11,003 nt of DNA. Source: RBG-16-57-9 sp964462185. GTDB taxonomy: Archaea; Thermoproteota; Bathyarchaeia; TCS64. Below are positions 5,708 to 11,003 of the stretch, piece by piece. The stretch is from the NCBI GenBank assembly GCA_964462185.1, contig CAYWWV010000039.1, positions 1 to 11,003 on the forward strand, given 5' to 3'. Below the pieces are notes generated by a model. That model was given only the letters and a program-made list of their open reading frames with translations. It made no database searches and was not told the DNA's origin. Position numbers and translations under genes: made by a program. Position 1 is the first letter of the stretch. Each line of letters begins with the position of its first letter.

Positions 5708-6120
5708 CCCATAACCCCCTTGAAGAAGCGTCTCAGCCCAGGCTCGACCCCCACGATGGACTCTGCCACAAGCCGGCTGAACTCGTCCCCGTGGAGCTTT
5801 GAGTACTCTACGGCGGCCCTGAGGTTGCAGCTAAGCACCCACCTGCCCTCACCCAGGCGGGTGGTGTTTATGAACCGGGAGTTCTCCAGCACCGCCAAGA
5901 CCTCTGGCTCCGAGGCCTCCACCAGCCAGGTGAAGCGGTTGTGCTCCAAGATGTTTCCGTGCTGGGTCTCGGCCCTGCCCACCACCTCTGAGACCTTCCC
6001 GGGTTTGGCTTTGAGGCGCTGGTAGAGGGTGGAGGGCTTGGCGCCGCTGGTGGTGGTGAGCATGCTCACAGCTATGAGGGTCTCCACATCTGGGGTGTGG
6101 GCCAGGAGTTTGAGCCTCAA
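5704..6120 (-). CDS. Short ThyX-like protein without RHR (FAD side)
   Basis: A 138-residue protein that I read as a diverged ThyX paralogue. It begins MRLKLLAHTP, almost like the MRVRLLSYTP of its neighbour. It contains HGNILEH (His54, Glu59, His60), with exactly the spacing of His53 and Glu58 in Thermotoga ThyX, then FTWLVEA as the following strand. Later comes SCNLRA (Asn99, Arg101), matching the conserved N-A-R that contacts FAD. The RHRx7S motif and the central helices are absent; the chain runs through LENSRFINTTRLGEGRW instead. It alone should not be active, but it supplies just what the overlapping thyX gene lacks. An 87-residue unknown gene ends ten bases upstream. Function is inference from motifs. 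Confidence 0.75.
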   Translation of the reverse strand: MRLKLLAHTPDVETLIAVSMLTTTSGAKPSTLYQRLKAKPGKVSEVVGRAETQHGNILEHNRFTWLVEASEPEVLAVLENSRFINTTRLGEGRWVLSCNLRAAVEYSKLHGDEFSRLVAESIVGVEPGLRRFFKGVMG

Positions 6121-6130
6121 CAGGGGTCAC

Positions 6131-6394
6131 CTAGACTGGGTTGACCTCTGGCTCCCGGGGGCGGCGCTTAAGCTCGGGGGGAACGTTTACTGCCCGTACC
6201 ACGTTCATGGTGTTGATGACGTATATGGGTGTGCCGTCGGGCTCGTATTTGTCTAGGCGTTTGACGCCGCGGAGGACCAGTTTGACCTTTAGTGTGGTTC
6301 CATCCTCCAGCAGATACTCGTTCCAGTACTCCTTCTCCTCCTTGAAGTCAAGGTCTTTTGCGCCTAGGAGGGCTTCACCTGATAGTTTGGGCAA
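6131..6394 (-). CDS. Unknown 87-residue protein upstream of the ThyX pair
   Basis: A small, strand-rich protein with no membrane segment or cysteine. It starts MPKLSGEALLGAKDLDF, has an acidic EEKEYWNEYLLEDG stretch, then alternating strands (LKVKLVLRGVKRLDKY, PIYVINTMNVVRAVNV) and a proline/arginine tail. The pattern suggests a small beta-barrel. I do not recognise a family. The TTG start at 6394 has a GAGG just upstream, and a TATA-like gtttaacc (6426-6433, minus) lies at the right distance inside the end of thiI, so the gene may begin an operon with the two ThyX-like genes. Codon use is like its neighbours. Confidence 0.7.
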   Translation of the reverse strand: MPKLSGEALLGAKDLDFKEEKEYWNEYLLEDGTTLKVKLVLRGVKRLDKYEPDGTPIYVINTMNVVRAVNVPPELKRRPREPEVNPV

Positions 6395-6425
6395 CTTTCC
6401 TCAGGGATGTGAGGGGAGCCCGGGG

Positions 6426-6433
6426 GTTTAACC
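6426..6433 (-). promoter_or_regulatory. TATA-like box ahead of the ThyX operon
   Basis: On the minus strand ggttaaac lies at the junction with the end of thiI. It predicts a start near 6403, about nine bases ahead of the TTG at 6394. Read-through from thiI is equally possible. Confidence 0.3.
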
Positions 6434-6435
6434 TT

Positions 6436-7596
6436 TTACCCTTCAGCCAGAACCTGGATGTTCTTGGCGGCCTCCCGGCATAGCTCCAGAACACCCAGCT
6501 CCTCCTCCAGCTCCTCCACCTTGCCAAGCCTCGCCCTGGTGGAGGGTGTGGACGGCACTGCTTTGCAGCCCTCTACCTTGCGGGCCGTCTTGGAGTAGAG
6601 GCCGATCCGCCTGGAGAGGTCCTCTATCTCCACTTTGTCCAGGCCAACCAGTGGTCTGAGGAGGGGTAGCTCGACTGCCTGGCTCAACACATACATGTTG
6701 TCCAGGGTCTGGCTGGCCACCTGGCCCAGGCTTTCCCCAGTGACGATGGCCTTGGCCCTATGCCTCTTGGCGAAGGCTTGCGCGATGCGGTACATGCTTC
6801 GCTTGCACATAACGCAGATGTATTTGGGCTCCCTAGCCTCTGTCAGCCTCTCCATGAGCCCCCCCATGGGGGCTGAGTAGAGCTTGTAGTTCTCCCTTGG
6901 CACGTAGGCAGCCAAGGCGTGGAAGGCTTCCACCACCCGCTCCACGTAGCTCTCACCCACCAGCGGTCTTTGGTCCATGAAAAGCGGTAGGACCGCCACC
7001 CCCCTCTTCATCATAAGCCAGGCGGCCACGGGGCTGTCGATGCCTCCGCTGAACAGGGATACGGCTTTCCCCTGGGTCCCGTAGGGTAGGCCCAGCACGC
7101 CTGGGTACTCCTGGGAGTAGACGTAGGCCTCCTGGTCTCGGACCTCCACCCTCAGAGTCACCTGGGGGTTGTCCAAGTCCACGTGAACCCCCTGCTCCTC
7201 GTACTCCTCCAGTATCCTGGCCCCCGCCCGGTAGGCCACATCCCTCCCAGAGTAGTCGTGGTCCCCCACCACCCTGGCCCTCACCGCAAACCCCGCCCCC
7301 TGGGGGAGAGCCCTCCCAGCCTCCTCCACCAAGGCCTCCACCACCGAGGCCAAGTCGGCCTCCACCCTCCTGCAGGGCATGGCCCGGGAGACGCCGAAGG
7401 TCTTAGCTGCCTGGGAGGCGGCCTCTGGGGGAGCCCCCTCAACCACAATCCGGCCAAACCTCCTACTGGCCTTGGCGCCGGGCCACCCTCCCTTAGCCAG
7501 CATAGCCTCCAGGTCCCGCGCCAGGCTCCTCTCCAATTTACTCCGAACATATCTGGACTTCAAAGCAATCTCGCTGTACCCAACCAGGATGCACAA
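6436..7596 (-). CDS. thiI: ThiI, tRNA 4-thiouridine / thiamine sulfurtransferase
   Basis: A 386-residue ThiI. It adenylates U8 of tRNA for thiolation and may serve thiamine thiazole synthesis. The N-terminal ferredoxin-like part starts LVGYSEIALKSRYVR. The THUMP domain follows to about residue 165. The PP-loop ATPase has LFSGGIDSPVAAW (SGGIDS at 183-188) and VTGESLGQVASQTLDNM. There is no C-terminal rhodanese domain. Instead there are CVMC (261-264) and a lone Cys344 in VEGCKAV, the arrangement that carries an iron-sulfur cluster in methanogen ThiI. The TTG start is supported by a TATA-like box (minus, 7621-7627) about 26 bases upstream, which would make the message nearly leaderless. The gene is divergent from hsp20. 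Confidence 0.92.
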   Translation of the reverse strand: MCILVGYSEIALKSRYVRSKLERSLARDLEAMLAKGGWPGAKASRRFGRIVVEGAPPEAASQAAKTFGVSRAMPCRRVEADLASVVEALVEEAGRALPQGAGFAVRARVVGDHDYSGRDVAYRAGARILEEYEEQGVHVDLDNPQVTLRVEVRDQEAYVYSQEYPGVLGLPYGTQGKAVSLFSGGIDSPVAAWLMMKRGVAVLPLFMDQRPLVGESYVERVVEAFHALAAYVPRENYKLYSAPMGGLMERLTEAREPKYICVMCKRSMYRIAQAFAKRHRAKAIVTGESLGQVASQTLDNMYVLSQAVELPLLRPLVGLDKVEIEDLSRRIGLYSKTARKVEGCKAVPSTPSTRARLGKVEELEEELGVLELCREAAKNIQVLAEG

Positions 7597-7620
7597 TTCA
7601 CAAAACCATCCTCTCCGCTG

Positions 7621-7627
7621 GATATTA
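7621..7627 (-). promoter_or_regulatory. TATA-like box of thiI
   Basis: taatatc on the minus strand predicts a start near 7598, two bases from the TTG start codon, implying a leaderless thiI message. Confidence 0.4.
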
Positions 7628-7657
7628 CCCTTTACCCCCTTCTGAATCAGCTGAAAT

Positions 7658-7665
7658 CTTTATTA
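7658..7665 (+). promoter_or_regulatory. TATA-like box of hsp20, with downstream ribosome site
   Basis: ctttatta predicts transcription from about 7688. A ribosome site ggtgg (7690-7694) then lies five bases ahead of the TTG at 7700, which decides that start. No heat-shock operator was recognised. Confidence 0.45.
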
Positions 7666-7699
7666 TCAAGGGTTTCCGCTGGTTTACCCGGTGGTTTAG

Positions 7700-8287
7700 T
7701 TGAGTGGAAGAGATTTCTGGGATGACTGGTTCAAAAGGTTTAGGCGCTGGGGGTTTTTCCCTGGCTTCGACAGCATGTTCCGGGATATGGAGCGTGAGAT
7801 GGAGGAGTTCCTCAAGGAGATCGAGAAAGGCCTACCCCAGGAGATGATGAGGGAGGTCCGTATGCCCGATGGCTCCGTGAGGAGGGAGTATGGCCCCTTT
7901 GTCTACGGGTATAGCGTGAGGATCGGGCCCGATGGGAAGCCGGTGGTTAACGAGTTCGGCAACTTTAGGCCTGGCCTGGGTCCAGGGGGCAAGCCGTTGA
8001 GCCTCCAGGAGAAGCGTGAGCCCCTGGTGGACATCATCGAGGGCGAGGACACCGTTAGGGTGGTGGCCGAGCTCCCAGGGGTGGAGAAGAAGGACATCAA
8101 GCTATACGCCACCGACCACGGGTTGACCATAGATGTGAAGGGGGAGGACCGGCAGTACTACAAGGAGCTGGAGTTCGACTCCCCCATCGACAAGACCAGC
8201 GCCAAGAGCACCTACCGCAACGGCGTATTGGAGGTCTCATTCAAGAAGAAGGGGAAGGAGAAGGGCACACCCATCAACGTGGAGTAA
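7700..8287 (+). CDS. Hsp20/alpha-crystallin family small heat-shock protein
   Basis: A 195-residue archaeal small heat-shock protein, an ATP-independent holdase. The N-terminus is aromatic and amphipathic (DFWDDWFKRF, MFRDMEREMEEF) as usual for substrate binding. A glycine-rich link with YGYSVRIGPDGKP and EFGN is typical of an archaeal subgroup. The alpha-crystallin domain spans about 108-185, with EPLVDIIE, VVAELPGVEKKDI and AKSTYRNGVLEVSF, the last matching the family A-x-x-x-n-GVL motif. The end has PINVE, a weak version of the I-x-I tail used for assembly. TTG start with a good ribosome site. It shares a 103-base divergent promoter region with thiI. Confidence 0.9.
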   Translation: MSGRDFWDDWFKRFRRWGFFPGFDSMFRDMEREMEEFLKEIEKGLPQEMMREVRMPDGSVRREYGPFVYGYSVRIGPDGKPVVNEFGNFRPGLGPGGKPLSLQEKREPLVDIIEGEDTVRVVAELPGVEKKDIKLYATDHGLTIDVKGEDRQYYKELEFDSPIDKTSAKSTYRNGVLEVSFKKKGKEKGTPINVE

Positions 8288-8463
8288 CCCACCTGGCCTC
8301 CAAATTTTTCTCCCTCGATTGAGGCCTACGTGGAGGAATTGGGCTCTCTCAAGTATTTTCTCTCGATTGGTTTGACTCCCACTGCTTATTGGGCCCAAGG
8401 GTTGAGGGTTCCCGACCCTTGTGGAGGCTCCGAGAATAAGGGCACGAGGGGGCGATTGAAAAG
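8288..8463. other. Intergenic region with inverted and direct repeats
   Basis: Between hsp20 and arsR. A T-rich run (8305-8309) soon after the hsp20 stop may help end transcription. ttttctccctcgattg (8306-8321) recurs as ttttctctcgattg (8356-8369). caagggt (8396-8402) pairs with acccttg (8415-8421) to form a seven-base-pair hairpin. A 67-codon frame across the region is not convincing. Confidence 0.4.
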
Positions 8464-8476
8464 ATTTAAATATTTA
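8464..8476 (+). promoter_or_regulatory. arsR promoter with overlapping palindromic operator
   Basis: atttaaat serves as TATA-like box, predicting a start near 8494, so the TTG at 8497 would be nearly leaderless. The perfect palindrome taaatattta (8467-8476) overlaps it. The same ten bases overlap the permease promoter, which suggests that the ArsR protein binds both and blocks transcription. Confidence 0.5.
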
Positions 8477-8496
8477 GATATGTTTGAAGGCTCAGG

Positions 8497-8829
8497 TTGC
8501 TGCAAAAATCCATCGAGGAAACCATACGCCTAAAGGCCCGTCTCTTCAAGACCCTCGGCGACCCCAACAGGATCAGAATCCTGGAGATGCTCCGAGGCGG
8601 CGAGGTCTGCCAGTGCGAGATAGTGCCAGTCATAGGCCAGAGCCAGCCCACCGTGTCCCGACACCTCAAACTACTGGAGGATGCAGGCCTCATCCGCACC
8701 CGCAAGGAGGGCACCAGGGTCTACTATAGCCTGGTGAGCCCCATGGTTCTCAGGATTCTCGACGCCGTGGACCAGGAGATGGTTGAGCTTTTAGCCGGTG
8801 AGCTGGCGAAAAAAATGGGGTTGGGCTAG
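8497..8829 (+). CDS. ArsR-family metal/metalloid-sensing repressor
   Basis: A 110-residue winged-helix repressor of the ArsR/SmtB family. It has FKTLGDPNRIRILEMLRGGE, then EVCQCEI with Cys38 and Cys40 at the position of the ELCVCDL metal site of ArsR, and the recognition helix QSQPTVSRHLKLLEDAGLI. The wing is TRKEGTRVYYSL. Family members leave DNA when arsenite, antimonite or a similar ion binds the cysteines; the ion here is unknown. The TTG at 8497 is the only sensible start, since a TGA lies four codons upstream. The gene converges on the thioredoxin-like/permease operon and shares CTAG as stop, and its promoter palindrome recurs at the permease promoter. Confidence 0.92.
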   Translation: MLQKSIEETIRLKARLFKTLGDPNRIRILEMLRGGEVCQCEIVPVIGQSQPTVSRHLKLLEDAGLIRTRKEGTRVYYSLVSPMVLRILDAVDQEMVELLAGELAKKMGLG

Positions 8830-9059
8830 GCCAGGGCCTCATGCAGCTCCTTCTCGCTGGGAAGCCTACCAGCGATCTTCACCTCCCCGTCAACCACGAG
8901 GGCGGGGGTGGTAAAAACGCCGTACTGCATGATCTTGTTGAGGTCGTAGATGTGGGTGACCTCGGCCTCCAGGCCCAGCTTGGAGACGGCCTCCTTGGCC
9001 ATGGCTTCCAGTTTACGACACTTGGGGCATCCAGTCCCCAAGACCTCTATCTTCTTCAT
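8826..9059 (-). CDS. Small thioredoxin-like redox protein (redox-active disulfide protein 2 type)
   Basis: A 77-residue thioredoxin-fold protein. The active site is TGCPKCRKL with Cys11 and Cys14 near the N-terminus, and the cis-proline loop is TTPALVVDGEV (Thr51-Pro52). The length and the GCPKC motif match the redox-active disulfide protein 2 family, which is commonly next to PF03773 permeases and ArsR regulators. It probably passes electrons or handles the metalloid for the permease system in the cytoplasm; this is inference. It starts three bases after the permease stop, with a GGTG ribosome site inside the permease end. Confidence 0.9.
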   Translation of the reverse strand: MKKIEVLGTGCPKCRKLEAMAKEAVSKLGLEAEVTHIYDLNKIMQYGVFTTPALVVDGEVKIAGRLPSEKELHEALA

Positions 9060-9062
9060 CTC

Positions 9063-10115
9063 TTACACCAACCAACCATATAAGTAGCCTGCAGCGACGC
9101 CGAAACCCAGCATATAAACCGCGTAGGTGAAGGTCTTCCTGGGCCCGATGATGGTGTTCACCACCAGCAGGGTCTGTAGACTCACCGCCGGGTCCACCAG
9201 GAGGTAGCTCATCAAGGGCCCCCGGTGCATCCCCAGCTCCATGAACATCCTGGCCACCGGCACCTCTACCAGGGTGGGGAAATAGGCAACCGTCCCGAAG
9301 AGGGCTGCCACTATGTTGGCGGTGATGGTGTTGCTGCCTGCTATGCGGGCCACGGCCTCCTGGGGTATGAGGGGTTTCACGGCTCCAGATATGAAGACCC
9401 CCAAGAGGAGCACGGGGAATATGGACTTTATGAATCCATAGGTCTCCCGCATCCACAGCCCAATCTCATCGCGGGTATAGTGCCTATAGGCGAAGAAGGC
9501 TGTCAGGGCTGCGAAGAAGACCACCAGCACCAACTTGGCTGTCAGCTCCAGGGGGGCGGTTCCCGAGATCATCACCATCACGAGGGAGGAGAAAAAGAGG
9601 ATGGGCCCTCGCCCCCTGGGCTCCGAACCAGTGGAGGTGCCCAGCCCCCCTCCCTCTTCCTGTTGGCCGCTCTCTGGGAAGGTTAGCTCCATGGCTACCC
9701 CTATGGCGATGGCCATTATGATGCTGAGGAGTAGCTTGGTAAGGGCGAAGCCCGTTCCTAGGATTGCTACTGTTAGGGGTGTGGATAGTAGGGTTATCCC
9801 TGGGCCTGCGAAGAGGAAGGCTATGGCGGGGCCGAAGCCGGCCCCCTTCTTCCAGATGCCTGCGAAGAGGGGGAGGATGGTGCAGCTGCATACCTCGATG
9901 ATGAGTCCGCTGGTGGATGCAAAGATGTAGGCTATGGCTTTCTGGGTGGCTGTGGCTCCTTCGCCCATGTATTTGATTATGGATGCGCTGGGGATGAGGG
10001 CGTTGAAGGCTCCTGATAGGAAGAAGGCTGGTATCAGGCATAGGAGTACGTGGGCTGTCAGGTAGTCCACCAGGGTTTCTATTCCGGCGTTGAGCATCTG
10101 GGTTGGTAGGCTCAT
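9063..10115 (-). CDS. PF03773 (ArsP-type) permease
   Basis: A 350-residue integral membrane protein with eight to ten membrane segments in two halves, split by a hydrophilic loop at about 145-172 (QQEEGGG, SEPRGRG). The first half has the family signature LIIEVCSCTILPLF (Cys76, Cys78) followed by KKGAGFGPAIAFLFAGP. The second has the matching AYFPTLVEVPVARMF and MHRGPLMSYLLVDPAVSL. Family members include ArsP, which exports trivalent organoarsenicals; the substrate here is not proven. The context with an ArsR repressor and a thioredoxin-like protein supports a metalloid or thiol-reactive substrate. ATG start with aaggag eight bases upstream. Confidence 0.88.
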   Translation of the reverse strand: MSLPTQMLNAGIETLVDYLTAHVLLCLIPAFFLSGAFNALIPSASIIKYMGEGATATQKAIAYIFASTSGLIIEVCSCTILPLFAGIWKKGAGFGPAIAFLFAGPGITLLSTPLTVAILGTGFALTKLLLSIIMAIAIGVAMELTFPESGQQEEGGGLGTSTGSEPRGRGPILFFSSLVMVMISGTAPLELTAKLVLVVFFAALTAFFAYRHYTRDEIGLWMRETYGFIKSIFPVLLLGVFISGAVKPLIPQEAVARIAGSNTITANIVAALFGTVAYFPTLVEVPVARMFMELGMHRGPLMSYLLVDPAVSLQTLLVVNTIIGPRKTFTYAVYMLGFGVAAGYLYGWLV

Positions 10116-10157
10116 TTCCTGTGCTCCTTGTTTGGGGTTGTCAAGGTAGAAACAATG

Positions 10158-10187
10158 CCAATATGCTAATATATAAATATTTATTGG
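10158..10187. promoter_or_regulatory. Divergent promoter/operator of permease and mobA-like genes
   Basis: An AT-rich stretch with TATA-like sequences in both directions. It contains taaatattta (10174-10183), the same palindrome as in the arsR promoter, extended here by one more base on each side. Around it the arms ccaata (10158-10163) and tattgg (10182-10187) form a wider inverted repeat. The TATA-like box for the permease (about 10167-10176) puts its start near 10146, with a leader carrying aaggag. Confidence 0.5.
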
Positions 10188-10241
10188 TTTGGGGGTTTGC
10201 CACGCGCAACAAATAAACCCCCAGGGGAAGGATTTACGAGG

Positions 10242-10880
10242 ATGAGCCTGGGCGTCGTGGTCCTAGCCGGAGGCACGGGAAAAAGACTGGGGGAGAGAAA
10301 AGCATTCACCCGACTCGCTGGGAAACCCTTGCTGGCACACACCCTCCAAGCAGCCCAGAGGATTTCCAAAGACCTCACCCTCGTCGTGGAGCCCCAGGAC
10401 GCGGCGAGGCCCGAACTGGGTGAACTCGACTTGGAGGTGAGGCAGCTGTCCGACTTGGAGCCCGGGCTGGGGCCCCTGATGGGGCTATACTCGGCCCTCA
10501 GGGTTCTCCCCCACGACTATGTCCTGGCGCTCCCCTGTGACACGCCCTTCCTGAGCCCCCGCCTCCTGGCCCACCTGGTCTCCCTGAGGGGGGGGTGGGA
10601 TGCCGTGGTCCCCCGGTGGAGAAACGGGTACCTGGAACCCCTCCACAGCGTCTACCGGGTGGAGGCCGCCCGGTTGGCCGCGGAGAAAGCCCTGGGGGAG
10701 GGGGAGAGGAGGCTGCAAGCCCTCGTCTCCAGGCTGGTTAGGGTGAGGTTCGTCCCGGTGGAGGACCTGGAAGGGTTGGACCCGGGGCTACGCTCCTTCT
10801 GGAACATCAACCACCGGGGGGAGTTGGAGGAGGCCGAGGCCATGCTTAGGCGGGGTGGTTTGCCAGCCCGCCGTGTATGA
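10242..10880 (+). CDS. MobA-like molybdenum cofactor guanylyltransferase / nucleotidyltransferase
   Basis: A 212-residue nucleotidyltransferase of the MobA type, which joins GMP to molybdopterin. It has VVLAGGTGKRLGERKAF at the start (LAGG 8-11, Lys20), then LGPLMGLYSAL, the metal-binding aspartate in LALPCDTPFLSP (Asp100), EPLHSVYR, and FWNINHRGELEEAE, the usual end with N-I-N. These fit MobA well, but related archaeal enzymes act on other nucleotides and no other cofactor gene is visible. ATG 10242 gives the canonical start; a TTG at 10197 in the same frame would add 15 unlikely residues. It is divergent from the permease and overlaps the end of a minus-strand gene by 35 bases. Confidence 0.85.
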   Translation: MSLGVVVLAGGTGKRLGERKAFTRLAGKPLLAHTLQAAQRISKDLTLVVEPQDAARPELGELDLEVRQLSDLEPGLGPLMGLYSALRVLPHDYVLALPCDTPFLSPRLLAHLVSLRGGWDAVVPRWRNGYLEPLHSVYRVEAARLAAEKALGEGERRLQALVSRLVRVRFVPVEDLEGLDPGLRSFWNINHRGELEEAEAMLRRGGLPARRV

Positions 10881-11003
10881 CCTGCAGCTCCACGAGGGTC
10901 CACCGACCCTGTTTTCTGGTTAGGGTGGCTGTGCCCCAGGCGGTCCCGGTGCTCCAGAAGGTTTTGAAGGGGTCGCAGTCCAGGCGGGGCTGGAAGCCCA
11001 GGG
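10846..11003 (-). CDS. C-terminal part of an unknown gene, perhaps a glycoside hydrolase (partial)
   Basis: The minus strand is open from the window edge to a TAA at 10846-10848 and gives 51 residues. They include DCDPFKTFWSTGTAWGTATL and end in VELQVIHGGLANHPA. Codons end almost always in G or C (ctg, ggc, ttc, cag, ccc, cgc), which supports a real gene. The phrase F-W-S-x-G-x-A-W-G followed by a W-x-L-x-V-x-x-G strand reminds me of the C-termini of some archaeal glucosidase-like proteins, but this is only an impression. It overlaps the 3' end of the mobA-like gene by 35 bases. Confidence 0.5.
   Translation of the reverse strand, partial: LGFQPRLDCDPFKTFWSTGTAWGTATLTRKQGRWTLVELQVIHGGLANHPA

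Noticed and set aside
5315..6025. 236-codon plus-strand frame across both ThyX-like genes
   Set aside because: It is antisense to two genes with clear family motifs and has low-complexity His/Gly/Leu content.
8330..8533. 67-codon plus-strand frame between hsp20 and arsR
   Set aside because: Composition is unlike the neighbours, it covers the arsR promoter and start, and it shows no motif.
9484..10041. 185-codon minus-strand frame inside the permease gene
   Set aside because: It is an alternate frame of the permease coding sequence, rich in Arg/His/Pro, without motifs.

Overview
The window looks like the chromosome of an archaeon, probably a thermophile and possibly a member of the Thermoproteota/Bathyarchaeia side. 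The lineage is an inference. The signs are a homing-free tRNA-intron endonuclease (EndA), a TrmB-family regulator, a ThiI without rhodanese domain but with three cysteines, a flavin-dependent thymidylate synthase, TATA-like boxes about 26 bases ahead of short or absent leaders, and frequent TTG/GTG starts. Coding DNA is GC-rich with G/C third positions. Intergenic promoters are AT-rich. Genes are tightly packed and several convergent pairs share their stop codons. No mobile element, CRISPR array or recognisable tRNA/rRNA was found.

Layout. 1-57 is the end of an unknown gene. 198-506 is a small membrane protein, convergent with a TrmB-family regulator (511-1407, minus). The regulator is divergent from nrdR (1544-2002), with a palindrome between them. 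A minus-strand pair follows: a DUF47/PhoU-like protein (2548-3201) and endA (1999-2544). About 370 bases without a gene (3230-3599) hold several good hairpins and may encode a structured RNA. A small zinc-ribbon gene (3600-3818, minus) is divergent from an amidinotransferase/arginine-deiminase-fold enzyme (3996-5114).

The minus-strand block 5111-7596 is the most interesting part. It contains thiI, an unknown 87-residue protein and two overlapping ThyX-related genes. One of these (5704-6120) keeps the residues that bind FAD in normal ThyX and lacks the RHR motif. The other (5111-5707) keeps the RHRx7S motif and the dUMP-binding residues but has lost the FAD-side residues. This suggests a thymidylate synthase split over two co-translated subunits. 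Together with NrdR it would place two deoxynucleotide-metabolism functions in the window, though the two loci are separate.

The right part carries an hsp20 gene divergent from thiI, then an ArsR-type repressor (8497-8829, plus). The repressor converges on a thioredoxin-like protein (8826-9059) and a PF03773 permease (9063-10115). The arsR promoter and the permease promoter contain the same 10-base palindrome overlapping the TATA box, so ArsR probably controls itself and the permease-thioredoxin operon. A mobA-like gene (10242-10880) is divergent from the permease. It overlaps the end of a minus-strand gene that runs out of the window.
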